Of a stretch of 42,372 nucleotides of DNA, positions 1 through 7,016 are shown piece after piece (position 1 is the first letter of the stretch; every line of letters starts with the position of its first letter). The notes below the pieces were generated by a model. The model saw only the letters and a program-made list of their open reading frames with translations. It was not told the origin of the DNA and did not search any database. Origin of the DNA: Corynebacterium sp. (GTDB lineage Bacteria; Actinomycetota; Actinomycetes; Mycobacteriales; Mycobacteriaceae); NCBI GenBank assembly GCA_030530985.1, contig JAUMTX010000005.1, positions 55,568-97,939 of the forward strand, written 5' to 3'. A program made the translations under genes and the position numbers.

Positions 1-1
1 T

Positions 2-1213
2 GGTGCACAGAATGGTGCCCAGAATTCTGCACAGACTGCTGCCCAGCCCGTTTATTCTTTCAACGGCGAGGAAATGACTGGGGCAGAGGATTCTGCTGAG
101 GGTGGTGCTAAGCACGCACAGCGCAAGGCAGGTCTTCCTGTGACCGGCGCGGTTGCCATGAGTCTGGTTGCTGCCCTTGTTGGTGGCGGCGTTGGTGGCT
201 ATGTGGTCAATGAGATGCATAAGGGCAATAGCCCAACTAATGTTGTGAGCTCCTTGGCCCAGCCTGTTGCTAACCGCAGCCAGTCCACCACCGGCAGTGT
301 TGAGTCCGTGGCGGCCACTGTGCTGCCAAGCGTGGTGTCCATCCGCGTGCAGACCAGCCAGAGTGCCGATGAGGGTTCGGGTTCTATTATTAGTTCCGAT
401 GGTAAGGTCCTGACCAATAATCACGTGGTTGCTGATGCCATTTCTGATTCCAGCGCCAAGGTGACTGTGACCTTGAATGATGGCACCACCTATAATGCCC
501 ATGTTATTGCGGGTGACGCGTCCACCGATGTGGCCGTGGTCCAGATTGAGGGCGTTTCTAATCTGCCGGTCATTTCTTTCGGTGATTCTTCCCAGTTGGC
601 TGTCGGCCAGGGTGTTGTGGCCATCGGCTCCCCACTCGGCCTCTCTGCTACTGTGACCAGCGGTATTGTCTCCGCTCTTAACCGTCCTGTCCGTGCTTCT
701 GGTGAAACTACTGGACAGAGCTCGCTTATCGACGCCATCCAAACTGATGCAGCCATTAACCCAGGTAACTCTGGTGGCCCTTTGGTCGACATGGACGGCA
801 ATCTTATTGGTATGAACTCTGTGATTGCCTCCACCAGCACCGGTAGCTCCGGCCAGGCAGGCTCCATTGGTTTGGGCTTTGCTATTCCTTCCAATCTTGC
901 CCGCAAGTATGCCCAGCAGCTCATTGATACCGGCAAGGTTACCCAGCCAATGATTGGTGTTCGTGTTCAGCAGAATAGCCAGTATGAGGGTGCCTTGGTT
1001 GCCCAGGTTGAGGATAATGCCCCTGCCGCCGCAGCTGGTATCACTCAGGGTGATTTGATTGTTGGTGTGGAGGATCGCACCATTGATAGTGCCGATGCTC
1101 TGATTGCTGCTGTTCGCTCCTATAATGTGGGCGATACTATTAGCCTGCGCGTCACCCGCCCAGATTCTAATGATGTTCGTACTGTCCAGGTAACCCTCGC
1201 TTCTAGCGACTAG
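2..1213 (+). CDS. HtrA/DegP-like serine protease with PDZ domain, 5' partial
   Basis: The frame is open to the left edge, so the true start lies outside the window. The visible N-terminus before the Met codon at 74 is a Gln/Ala/Asn-rich disordered stretch. Counting from that Met, a single membrane segment lies at about 25-46, then a trypsin-like domain with the full triad: His117 (in NNHVVAD), Asp152 (in STDVAVV) and Ser233 (in GNSGGPLV). A PDZ domain occupies about 295-375. This is the corynebacterial and mycobacterial membrane-anchored HtrA layout: cytoplasmic disordered tail, one TM, extracytoplasmic protease and PDZ. Its likely role is envelope protein quality control. The next gene, mog, has the same neighbour in related genomes. 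The family is secure; the exact substrate is unknown. Confidence 0.93.
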   Translation, partial: GAQNGAQNSAQTAAQPVYSFNGEEMTGAEDSAEGGAKHAQRKAGLPVTGAVAMSLVAALVGGGVGGYVVNEMHKGNSPTNVVSSLAQPVANRSQSTTGSVESVAATVLPSVVSIRVQTSQSADEGSGSIISSDGKVLTNNHVVADAISDSSAKVTVTLNDGTTYNAHVIAGDASTDVAVVQIEGVSNLPVISFGDSSQLAVGQGVVAIGSPLGLSATVTSGIVSALNRPVRASGETTGQSSLIDAIQTDAAINPGNSGGPLVDMDGNLIGMNSVIASTSTGSSGQAGSIGLGFAIPSNLARKYAQQLIDTGKVTQPMIGVRVQQNSQYEGALVAQVEDNAPAAAAGITQGDLIVGVEDRTIDSADALIAAVRSYNVGDTISLRVTRPDSNDVRTVQVTLASSD

Positions 1214-1242
1214 TCTCCCGCTTTATTGAGGTTCTACGCTCA

Positions 1243-1275
1243 AGCCCGCTGTTTTCACAGCGGGCTAAACTTTTA
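1243..1275 (+). terminator. Hairpin terminator after the HtrA-like gene
   Basis: A perfect 10-bp stem (AGCCCGCTGT at 1243-1252, its complement at 1257-1266) with a TTTC loop is followed by AAACTTTTAT. It sits 30 bases after the protease stop and before mog, so it probably ends the protease transcript. The T-tract is displaced by three A residues, so efficiency may be modest. Confidence 0.65.
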
Positions 1276-1332
1276 TCTACAGGTTTGATAATCTAAATTC
1301 AAGAGAATCGGGTTAGAAGAGTAGAGGTTATT

Positions 1333-1866
1333 ATGTCGGTTAATTTTGATGATTTGCTGGAACCAACCCCGGAGGCCCTCCTGGCCCCGATTACACCACC
1401 GCGCCGCCGATCCTTGGTTATCCTCGTGGGGGAGGCAGCCAAGCAAGCAGACCTCGTTGTGGAGCTTGTCCATGAGGCCGGTTTTATGGTTGATGGTGCC
1501 GTGCATGTCAGCAATGATGAGCATGAGATCCGTAAGGCCTTGGAGACTGGTGTTGTGGGCGGCACCGACCTCGTTCTTACTGTCGGTGGCACCGGTGTGG
1601 GCTCCCGCAATAGGGTGCCGGAGGCCACTGAGGCTATTATCGACCAAGCCCTGCCTGGTATTCAGCAGGCGCTGCGCTCTTCCGGTCTTGCCTGTGGTGC
1701 TGTGGATGCCTGCTGTTCACGCGGTGTGGCGGGCATTTCCGGCTCCACGCTCATTGTTAATATTGCGGGTTCCCGCCCAGCTATTCGTGATGGCATGGCC
1801 ATGTTGCCCCCAATGGCCGAGCATATTATTGACCAGTTGGTTGATAAAGAGCTCTGGGAATTCTAG
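1333..1866 (+). CDS. mog: MogA/MoaB-family molybdopterin-binding protein (possibly inactive)
   Basis: This 177-residue protein has the MoCF-binding (MogA/MoaB) fold signature: the Gly-rich motif TVGGTGVG at about 83-90 followed by a P-E-A-T motif, and a late S-G-S-T-L-I-V-N-I-A-G segment. The family binds molybdopterin and, in MogA, adenylates it. Compared with E. coli MogA as I remember it, Asp49 is matched by Asp62 here, but Asp82 of the RDVTPD motif is Asn93 (S-R-N-R-V-P-E-A-T). Asp82 is reported as essential for MogA activity, so catalysis is doubtful. The ATG at 1333 follows an AGAGG ribosome site. The stop overlaps the start of the next small gene. Confidence 0.85.
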   Translation: MSVNFDDLLEPTPEALLAPITPPRRRSLVILVGEAAKQADLVVELVHEAGFMVDGAVHVSNDEHEIRKALETGVVGGTDLVLTVGGTGVGSRNRVPEATEAIIDQALPGIQQALRSSGLACGAVDACCSRGVAGISGSTLIVNIAGSRPAIRDGMAMLPPMAEHIIDQLVDKELWEF

Positions 1867-2051
1867 TGTCCCAGCAGCCAGCAGATAAAGAAAATGCCCA
1901 CTCTGTGCGGAAATCTCTGCGCAAGAGGAGGCGGTATGTTCGACCTTCAGAGGCCGAGCATATTGATAGGAGTTGGGATAAACCGACTCCTAAGCCTTGG
2001 GGTTTAGATGAGAGGCAACTGCGTGAGAACCGCCCTCCCCATTGGCAATAA
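1866..2051 (+). CDS. Small basic protein of unknown function, coupled to mog
   Basis: A 61-residue ORF begins with GTG whose first base is the last base of the mog stop codon (TAGTG), a layout typical of translational coupling. It is strongly basic in the first half (K-S-L-R-K-R-R-R-Y) and ends with an unusual W/P/R-rich C-terminus (KPWGLDERQL then RENRPPHW). No domain is recognised. The last 62 bases overlap the 3' end of mscL on the opposite strand. The Trp- and Pro-rich tail and the tight coupling argue for a real gene, but I cannot prove conservation from this sequence. Confidence 0.62.
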   Translation: MSQQPADKENAHSVRKSLRKRRRYVRPSEAEHIDRSWDKPTPKPWGLDERQLRENRPPHWQ

Positions 2052-2475
2052 GCAGATTGCGGATATCCTTCAGGAGCTCTACCTCGGTAGGCTCCTTTTC
2101 TGCTTCCTTGGCCTCTGCTGCCTCAAGGGCAGCCTTCTTTGCCTCAGCACGCTTCTTATAGGCGTTCATTGGCGCAACGAAAAGGAAATAAACAATAGCA
2201 GCAATAATCAGGAAGTTGATTGCTGCGGTGATCAGGGCACCGAAGTCCATGAAGGTGCTTTCCTGGCCTTCAGCACCAAGCTGAATACCAAGGCCTTCCA
2301 TCTCAGGGCCGGAGCCACCGATACGAGCAATCAGTGGGTTAATAATATTGGTGGTCAGCGCAGTCACAATTGCGGTGAAAGCGGAACCAATGACAACGGC
2401 GACAGCAAGGTCGATGACATTGCCGCGCAAAATAAAATCTTTAAAGCCTTTCAACACGAGTTGCAAGCCTACCAT
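1990..2475 (-). CDS. mscL: Large-conductance mechanosensitive channel MscL
   Basis: This 161-residue MscL opens under membrane tension to release solutes after hypo-osmotic shock. The N-terminal signature GFKDFILRGNVIDLAVAVVI is followed by TM1 (about 17-40), a periplasmic loop, TM2 (about 83-105) and a charged Ala/Glu/Lys-rich C-terminal helix. The protein is slightly longer than the usual 130-150 residues because of this tail. The ATG overlaps the stop of the upstream SAF-domain gene by 7 bases, so the two are probably co-transcribed and coupled. The 3' end overlaps the small gene on the plus strand by 62 bases. Confidence 0.95.
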   Translation of the reverse strand: MVGLQLVLKGFKDFILRGNVIDLAVAVVIGSAFTAIVTALTTNIINPLIARIGGSGPEMEGLGIQLGAEGQESTFMDFGALITAAINFLIIAAIVYFLFVAPMNAYKKRAEAKKAALEAAEAKEAEKEPTEVELLKDIRNLLIANGEGGSHAVASHLNPKA

Positions 2476-3302
2476 GAGTCTCTTGTAGTTTTCAAAACAA
2501 CTGTTAAGGGTAATTTAAGGGAAGCTGCTGCTAGTTGGTATGCCTCATCCTGGGGTAGTGCAATCAAAAGTCGAGGTTGAGCGGCCACAGCGACCATAAC
2601 ATCATTAGCGATAACGTGCGTCTCATTTCCTACTAAGGCAACAACAGAGACTATATCTCCTGCGTGTAACATTGTTGAATTTCCTGCATCGGAGAGCATA
2701 ATTGGCACCAATTCATAGTCAGGAAAGAGCTCACTAAAATCTGTGCCAAGAAAGGCCGGTTCCACCGCACTTTGGCCCTTGGTAAAAGGCTGGGTGGTGA
2801 CCCGCCCTTTGGGGTTAACCCGCACCATTTGGTGGGGTTCTGGCCGAATTTGGGCGGCAATAAAATCCCCATCTTCCACTGTGTGGCCGGGAGGCATGGT
2901 GCGCGCAGCCACCCAGCCATTGGTGCCGCCAGGGTGGTAGAGGCTGCCCATAATGCCAATAATTACGCAGCCCACGGCAAGAATGGCGCGGAAGCGTAAA
3001 ACCCCGCGCCAGTTACTGCCCATGGCCCCAATAAACCAGGTGTGGAGCCGATAAAAGGCCTCAGTATGGCGCTTTTCGCGCAGTCTTTTCTTGAGTTTGC
3101 TTGGGCGCAGGCGAATCTTTGAGGCCTCAGTATCATCGCTTTGGTTCTTGCTGGCAGCAATTTCTGCCATAAAGTCCTGGGCCGCTAAATATTCCTCGCT
3201 ATATTGTGGGCGATCCGGGGTTGGAAGATTTGCTAATAATTCCTTGGGGTTCTTGTGTTTATTAAAGTCGTGGTGCATACCTATGGGACGATTAACCCCC
3301 AT
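2469..3302 (-). CDS. SAF-domain membrane protein
   Basis: The protein has 277 residues. A hydrophilic N-terminal part of about 100 residues is followed by one TM helix (about 103-121). After this comes a SAF-like domain (about 128-190) with the typical V-A-A-R-x-M-P-P-G-H-x-V-x-x-G-D pattern, also seen in CpaB and flagellar P-ring chaperone proteins. A downstream segment ends in V-V-L-K-T-T-R. SAF-domain proteins beside mscL and fthC are a recurring actinobacterial arrangement. The function is unknown; an envelope role is likely. An alternative start is Met9 (3278). The 7-base overlap with mscL suggests one transcript. Confidence 0.78.
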   Translation of the reverse strand: MGVNRPIGMHHDFNKHKNPKELLANLPTPDRPQYSEEYLAAQDFMAEIAASKNQSDDTEASKIRLRPSKLKKRLREKRHTEAFYRLHTWFIGAMGSNWRGVLRFRAILAVGCVIIGIMGSLYHPGGTNGWVAARTMPPGHTVEDGDFIAAQIRPEPHQMVRVNPKGRVTTQPFTKGQSAVEPAFLGTDFSELFPDYELVPIMLSDAGNSTMLHAGDIVSVVALVGNETHVIANDVMVAVAAQPRLLIALPQDEAYQLAAASLKLPLTVVLKTTRDSW

Positions 3303-3411
3303 TTTTGCTTATCGACGCATCCCCGTCACACCAACCAGTCGTGCACTCCTGCTGGTAGCACAGCCCTTGCTGCTAAACCAGCATTAGGCTGTGCAGATTT
3401 TTTCTAGCATC
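3303..3411. other. Short intergenic stretch, no gene seen
   Basis: These 109 bases lie between the fthC stop and the SAF gene start, both on the minus strand. I see no ORF, RNA gene or strong hairpin. A promoter for the SAF-mscL pair may lie here, but no convincing -10/-35 pair was found. Confidence 0.5.
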
Positions 3412-4095
3412 TTACTGTACCGTTGGCTCTGTCTCGCTAAAGCGAAAACCCTCCTCGGTAATAATGACATCAGCCCGTAAGTCATGGCCCTCAACGGGCA
3501 CCTCATGTACTTCATTGGCCCAGACAATAGCCGCCACATATAGAGGTTTATCCGAAACAGGTTGATCTGCGCCGGGCCCACTCTGGGCAGCGGTTTTATC
3601 ATAGAAGCCGCCGCCTTGGCCCAGTCGGTTGCCCTGTTCGTCCACAGCCAGTGCGGGCACAAAAACTACATCCAAGGCATTCCAGGGCAGCTGTGCATTG
3701 AGCGGCTCAAGAATGCCAAACTTGCCGGCATGAAGCCCAGGGAAAAGATTCTTCTTTTCCTCTATTTCCTCGGTCTGCCACTGCTCAACAGGCCCGAAAA
3801 GCAGCTGGTCAAAGACCATCTTAGGTAAAACGGCCGTATAGCCTTCCTCGTTTAAGGCCTTATAGAGTGGCAGGGAGGCGGCACACATGGGTTCCCCGGG
3901 CAGGGGAACAAAGGAGGCCACAGTCGCGCCCTGTGGGATGCGCATCGCGCGTAGCCAGCGTAGTGCCTGGTCAACAGTGGCATCAGACAGCGCGGTGAGT
4001 TCAATGGCCGGGGTGTGCAAGAGTCGCTCCCGGCGAGACTCACGAATGGCCTCGCGCAGGTGCTTCTTGGCCTCTGAGACTGGCAGCTTTTCCAT
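3412..4095 (-). CDS. fthC: 5-formyltetrahydrofolate cyclo-ligase
   Basis: The 227-residue enzyme converts 5-formyl-THF to 5,10-methenyl-THF with ATP, recycling an inhibitory folate. The N-terminal A-K-K-x-L-R family pattern is present, as are the P-x-x-G-E-P motif in the substrate region and the C-terminal G-Q-G-G-G-F-Y-D-K nucleotide-binding motif. It is divergent from galU, as in M. tuberculosis (Rv0992c/Rv0993). The symbol fthC is the name used for this orthologue; ygfA is the E. coli name. A -10-like TAGTCT only six bases upstream of the ATG suggests a leaderless mRNA. Confidence 0.93.
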   Translation of the reverse strand: MEKLPVSEAKKHLREAIRESRRERLLHTPAIELTALSDATVDQALRWLRAMRIPQGATVASFVPLPGEPMCAASLPLYKALNEEGYTAVLPKMVFDQLLFGPVEQWQTEEIEEKKNLFPGLHAGKFGILEPLNAQLPWNALDVVFVPALAVDEQGNRLGQGGGFYDKTAAQSGPGADQPVSDKPLYVAAIVWANEVHEVPVEGHDLRADVIITEEGFRFSETEPTVQ

Positions 4096-4101
4096 ATTTG
4101 T

Positions 4102-4107
4102 AGACTA
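4102..4107 (-). promoter_or_regulatory. Candidate -10 of fthC (leaderless)
   Basis: TAGTCT, read on the minus strand, ends six bases before the fthC ATG. That places the transcription start at or next to the start codon. No clear -35 was found. Confidence 0.4.
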
Positions 4108-4148
4108 GCCTAGGGAGTGGCACATCGCCATACTTTTCATAAACAGTT

Positions 4149-5066
4149 ATGGTATTGGGTATGAGACCGATTAATGAGCACGTGCATGCGGTCAAGACTG
4201 TCGTTGTGCCCGCCGCAGGTCTTGGTACCCGCTTCCTGCCGGCAACCAAGACTGTCCCCAAGGAACTGCTGCCTGTAGTTGATACCCCCGGTATTGAGCG
4301 TATTGCTGAAGAAGCAGCATCTTTGGGTGCAAGCCGCCTGGCTATCATTAGTGCCCCTGCTAAGCCTTCTGTTCTGGCGCATTTTAAAGAGCAACCTGAA
4401 TTGGAAGCTGCTCTTGATGCCAAGGACAAGGATGAGATGCTGGCTAAGGTGCGTCGCGCACCAGAACTCATTAATGCTGTTGGCGTAATCCAAGAAAAGC
4501 CCCTTGGCCTTGGCCATGCTGTTGGTTTGGCTGAAGATGTTCTTGATGATGATGAGGATGTTGTGGCAGTTATGCTGCCCGATGAGCTCATTGACCCAAG
4601 CCCAATGGCTGATATGGCTGCCGTGCGCCAGGAATTCGGTGGCAGTGTTCTTTGTGCCGTGGAGGTTCCACGCGAAGAAGTCTGCAACTATGGCGTTTTC
4701 GATATTGGCGAAACCGAGCACGATAATGTCAAGAGTGTAAAGGGCATGGTTGAAAAGCCTGCCGTGGAAGATGCCCCTTCCACTTTTGTTGCCACCGGCC
4801 GCTATTTGCTCGACCGCGCCATCTTCGATGCCCTCAAGCGCATCAAGCCAGGCAAGGGTGGCGAATTGCAGCTTACTGATGCCATCCAGCTCCTCATCGA
4901 AGAAGGCCACCCAGTGCATATTGTTGTGCATGAGGGTAAGCGTCACGATGTCGGTAACCCTGGTGGCTATATTCGTGCCTGCGTGGACTTTGGTCTTGAA
5001 TCCCCAGTCTACGGTCCTGGCCTGCGTAAGTATCTGAAGGAAATTCTAAGCGATGAGAAGCGTTGA
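4149..5066 (+). CDS. galU: UTP-glucose-1-phosphate uridylyltransferase
   Basis: The 305-residue enzyme makes UDP-glucose from UTP and glucose-1-phosphate. UDP-glucose feeds envelope polysaccharides, trehalose and glycolipids. The N-terminal nucleotide-binding motif A-A-G-L-G-T-R-F-L-P-A-T-K is at about 22-34, followed by V-P-K-E-L-L-P. Further on are the P-D-E-L-I-D metal/sugar region, V-E-K-P, and the R-H-D-V-G-N-P-G-G-Y end motif, all typical of bacterial GalU. The ATG at 4149 is used; Met5 (4161) is possible. The gene overlaps the next ORF by 14 bases, so galU and glp are coupled. Confidence 0.96.
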   Translation: MVLGMRPINEHVHAVKTVVVPAAGLGTRFLPATKTVPKELLPVVDTPGIERIAEEAASLGASRLAIISAPAKPSVLAHFKEQPELEAALDAKDKDEMLAKVRRAPELINAVGVIQEKPLGLGHAVGLAEDVLDDDEDVVAVMLPDELIDPSPMADMAAVRQEFGGSVLCAVEVPREEVCNYGVFDIGETEHDNVKSVKGMVEKPAVEDAPSTFVATGRYLLDRAIFDALKRIKPGKGGELQLTDAIQLLIEEGHPVHIVVHEGKRHDVGNPGGYIRACVDFGLESPVYGPGLRKYLKEILSDEKR

Positions 5067-6306
5067 GGAACAGCTAGCACTGGTTAAGCGCACCACTATT
5101 GCGCCTGAACCAGTCAGGATTTCCATCAATGAGGCCCTCGGCCTAATGTGTGCGGAAGAAGTAGTGGCCACCGAGCCACTGCCAAGCTTCCCCCAGGCGG
5201 CCATTGACGGCTATGCGGTGCGTAGCGCCGATACCGGTGAATTCCGTGAAAGCCATGAGGGTTTGTCTGCTGTCTCCAATGAGCCAGCCCGCTCCATGCC
5301 TGTTGTGGGTGAGGTTCAGTCTGGTTCCCAGCAGCCACTGCGCCTGCAGCCTAAGCAGGCCATGCGTGTTGAGGCCGGCGCACCCCTGCCCGCCATGGCA
5401 GATGCCGTTCTTCCTTATGAGTGGTCTGACATGGGCGAAAAGCGCGTTACCCCAATGCGTCCAGTTGCTTCTGGTGAGTTTATCCGCCAGATTGGTGATG
5501 ATATTGCGCCGGGCGATGTGGCTGTGCGCCAGGGTACTGTTCTTGGCCCTGCCCAGATTGGTCTTCTTGCCGCTGTCGGTCGCGAAAAGGTGCTGGTCTA
5601 TCCACGTCCGCGTCTGAGCGTGATTTCCTATGGTCCCGAGTTGGTGGATATTGATCGCCGCCCTGGCCATGGTCAAGTCTTTGACGTGGATTCTTATGCT
5701 CTTGCTGCCGCTGGGCGTGATGCTGGCGCTTCTGTTCACCGTGTGGGTATTGCCATTGGTGAGCCACGTAAGCTGCGCGATATTATTGAGGCCCAACTCA
5801 TGCGCAGTGAGGTCATTGTTATTGCCGGCGGTGTAGGCGGTATGGGATCCTCCCTGCTCAGGGAGGTGTTGAGCGAATTCGGTCCGCTCGATATTAGCCG
5901 TGTGGCCATGCACCCTGGTTCTGTTCAGGGCTTGTGCATTGCTGATGGCAAGCCAATCTTCTTGCTTCCTGCTAACCCTGTTGCGGCCCTTGCTAGCTTT
6001 GAGGTCTTCATTCGCCCACTGATTCGTGCTTCTTTGGGTAAGCCGGATCGTCGTGTGGTTAAGGCCCGTGCGCTCAACCGTATTGAGTCCCGTCCTGGTC
6101 GTCGTGGCTATGTGCGCGGTTCTTTGATGCGTGATGCCCAGACCTTCGACTATCTTGTTGAGGGCCTTGCTGGGGCCAGTGGTGCCCCCGCCCACCTGCT
6201 TGCCGGTTTGGGTGAGGCTAATGCCATGATCCGTATCCCTGAGGATGTGGAGTTGATTCGCCCCGGCGAAATTGTAGACGTCATCTTCCTGTCTTCCCGC
6301 AACTAA
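5053..6306 (+). CDS. glp: Gephyrin-like MoeA homologue, Glp
   Basis: The 417-residue protein has full MoeA/gephyrin-E architecture. In corynebacteria the copy in galU-moeA-rimJ-glpR context is Glp, which binds FtsZ and the membrane protein GlpR in cell division. MoeA landmarks retained are I-D-G-Y-A-V-R (Asp52), G-D-D-I (148-151), Glu196 and P-x-N-P (306-309). Several molybdate/molybdopterin positions differ from E. coli MoeA as I recall it: GGVSVGEAD is GGVGGMGSS (259-267), KPGKP is HPGSV (287-291), and G-D-E-L is G-P-E-L. Together these suggest that molybdenum insertion is lost or weak. The start overlaps the galU end by 14 bases; rimJ follows after two bases. Confidence 0.88.
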   Translation: MRSVEEQLALVKRTTIAPEPVRISINEALGLMCAEEVVATEPLPSFPQAAIDGYAVRSADTGEFRESHEGLSAVSNEPARSMPVVGEVQSGSQQPLRLQPKQAMRVEAGAPLPAMADAVLPYEWSDMGEKRVTPMRPVASGEFIRQIGDDIAPGDVAVRQGTVLGPAQIGLLAAVGREKVLVYPRPRLSVISYGPELVDIDRRPGHGQVFDVDSYALAAAGRDAGASVHRVGIAIGEPRKLRDIIEAQLMRSEVIVIAGGVGGMGSSLLREVLSEFGPLDISRVAMHPGSVQGLCIADGKPIFLLPANPVAALASFEVFIRPLIRASLGKPDRRVVKARALNRIESRPGRRGYVRGSLMRDAQTFDYLVEGLAGASGAPAHLLAGLGEANAMIRIPEDVELIRPGEIVDVIFLSSRN

Positions 6307-6308
6307 CC

Positions 6309-6920
6309 ATGGCCTTTCCCTTTACCCGTGGTGTAGCAGGGGAGCAGGAACTCCCTATTGGTTTATTGCGTGTGCGTGCCTTGCGCTTCCGTGACTATGC
6401 GGATTGGGCGCGCCTTCGCCTCAAGGACCAAGAGATTCTTCGACGCGTGGAACCCACCATGCCGGATTGGGGCGATGCCCACTCGGCTGGTGGGTGGTTG
6501 CGCTATTTCTCCTATTGCCGCTCCCAGGCCCGCCAAGGGCGATGTATGCCCTATGCCATTGAGCTTGATGGCCAATTCATTGGGCAGATGACCCTCGGTG
6601 GTTTTGAAGATACCGAGGCTTGGGTTGGATATTGGGTGGCTAGTGAGTTCAAGGGCCAGGGCATTGCCACTATGGCCTTGGCCATCATGATTGATCACGT
6701 ATTTGCCAATACGAATCTTCACCGAATCTATGCCACCTATCTGCCGGATAATCCTGCCTCTGGTCGTGTTTTGAGCAAGGTAGGTTTCCGCCGTGAAGGC
6801 TATCTGCGACGCAATATTCATATCAATGGCCGCTGGCAGGATCACTATCTCATGGGTCTGATACGTGAGGATCTTAAAGTGAAAGCTGTGACTAAAGTTC
6901 GCAATCACGGCGCGCCTTAA
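6309..6920 (+). CDS. rimJ: RimJ-type GNAT N-acetyltransferase
   Basis: This 203-residue GNAT-fold protein resembles RimJ/RimL, which acetylate N-termini of ribosomal proteins. The acetyl-CoA pyrophosphate loop is F-K-G-Q-G-I-A-T (about 117-124), after the β4 segment E-A-W-V-G-Y-W-V. Later come N-L-H-R-I-Y-A, the N-P-A-S-G-R-V-L-x-K-V-G-F core and the R-E-G-Y-L-R-R end typical of this subgroup. It starts two bases after the glp stop, so it belongs to the galU-glp-rimJ operon. The true substrate is unknown; a link to the Glp/GlpR division module is suggested only by the conserved neighbourhood. Confidence 0.88.
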   Translation: MAFPFTRGVAGEQELPIGLLRVRALRFRDYADWARLRLKDQEILRRVEPTMPDWGDAHSAGGWLRYFSYCRSQARQGRCMPYAIELDGQFIGQMTLGGFEDTEAWVGYWVASEFKGQGIATMALAIMIDHVFANTNLHRIYATYLPDNPASGRVLSKVGFRREGYLRRNIHINGRWQDHYLMGLIREDLKVKAVTKVRNHGAP

Positions 6921-6991
6921 GCCAAGTAGCAGATACAACACATAGTATTTTATTGATCTCCACGCCCATGCGCGTGAAATATCATTTGCGG

Positions 6992-6997
6992 TAAACT
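6992..6997 (+). promoter_or_regulatory. Candidate -10 of glpR
   Basis: TAAACT lies 19 bases upstream of the ATG at 7017, with a purine-rich ribosome site GGAAAGGG at 7003-7010 between. The -35 is not obvious. glpR may therefore have its own promoter besides read-through from rimJ across a 96-base gap. Confidence 0.45.
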
Positions 6998-7016
6998 GTT
7001 TTGGAAAGGGCTCTTC

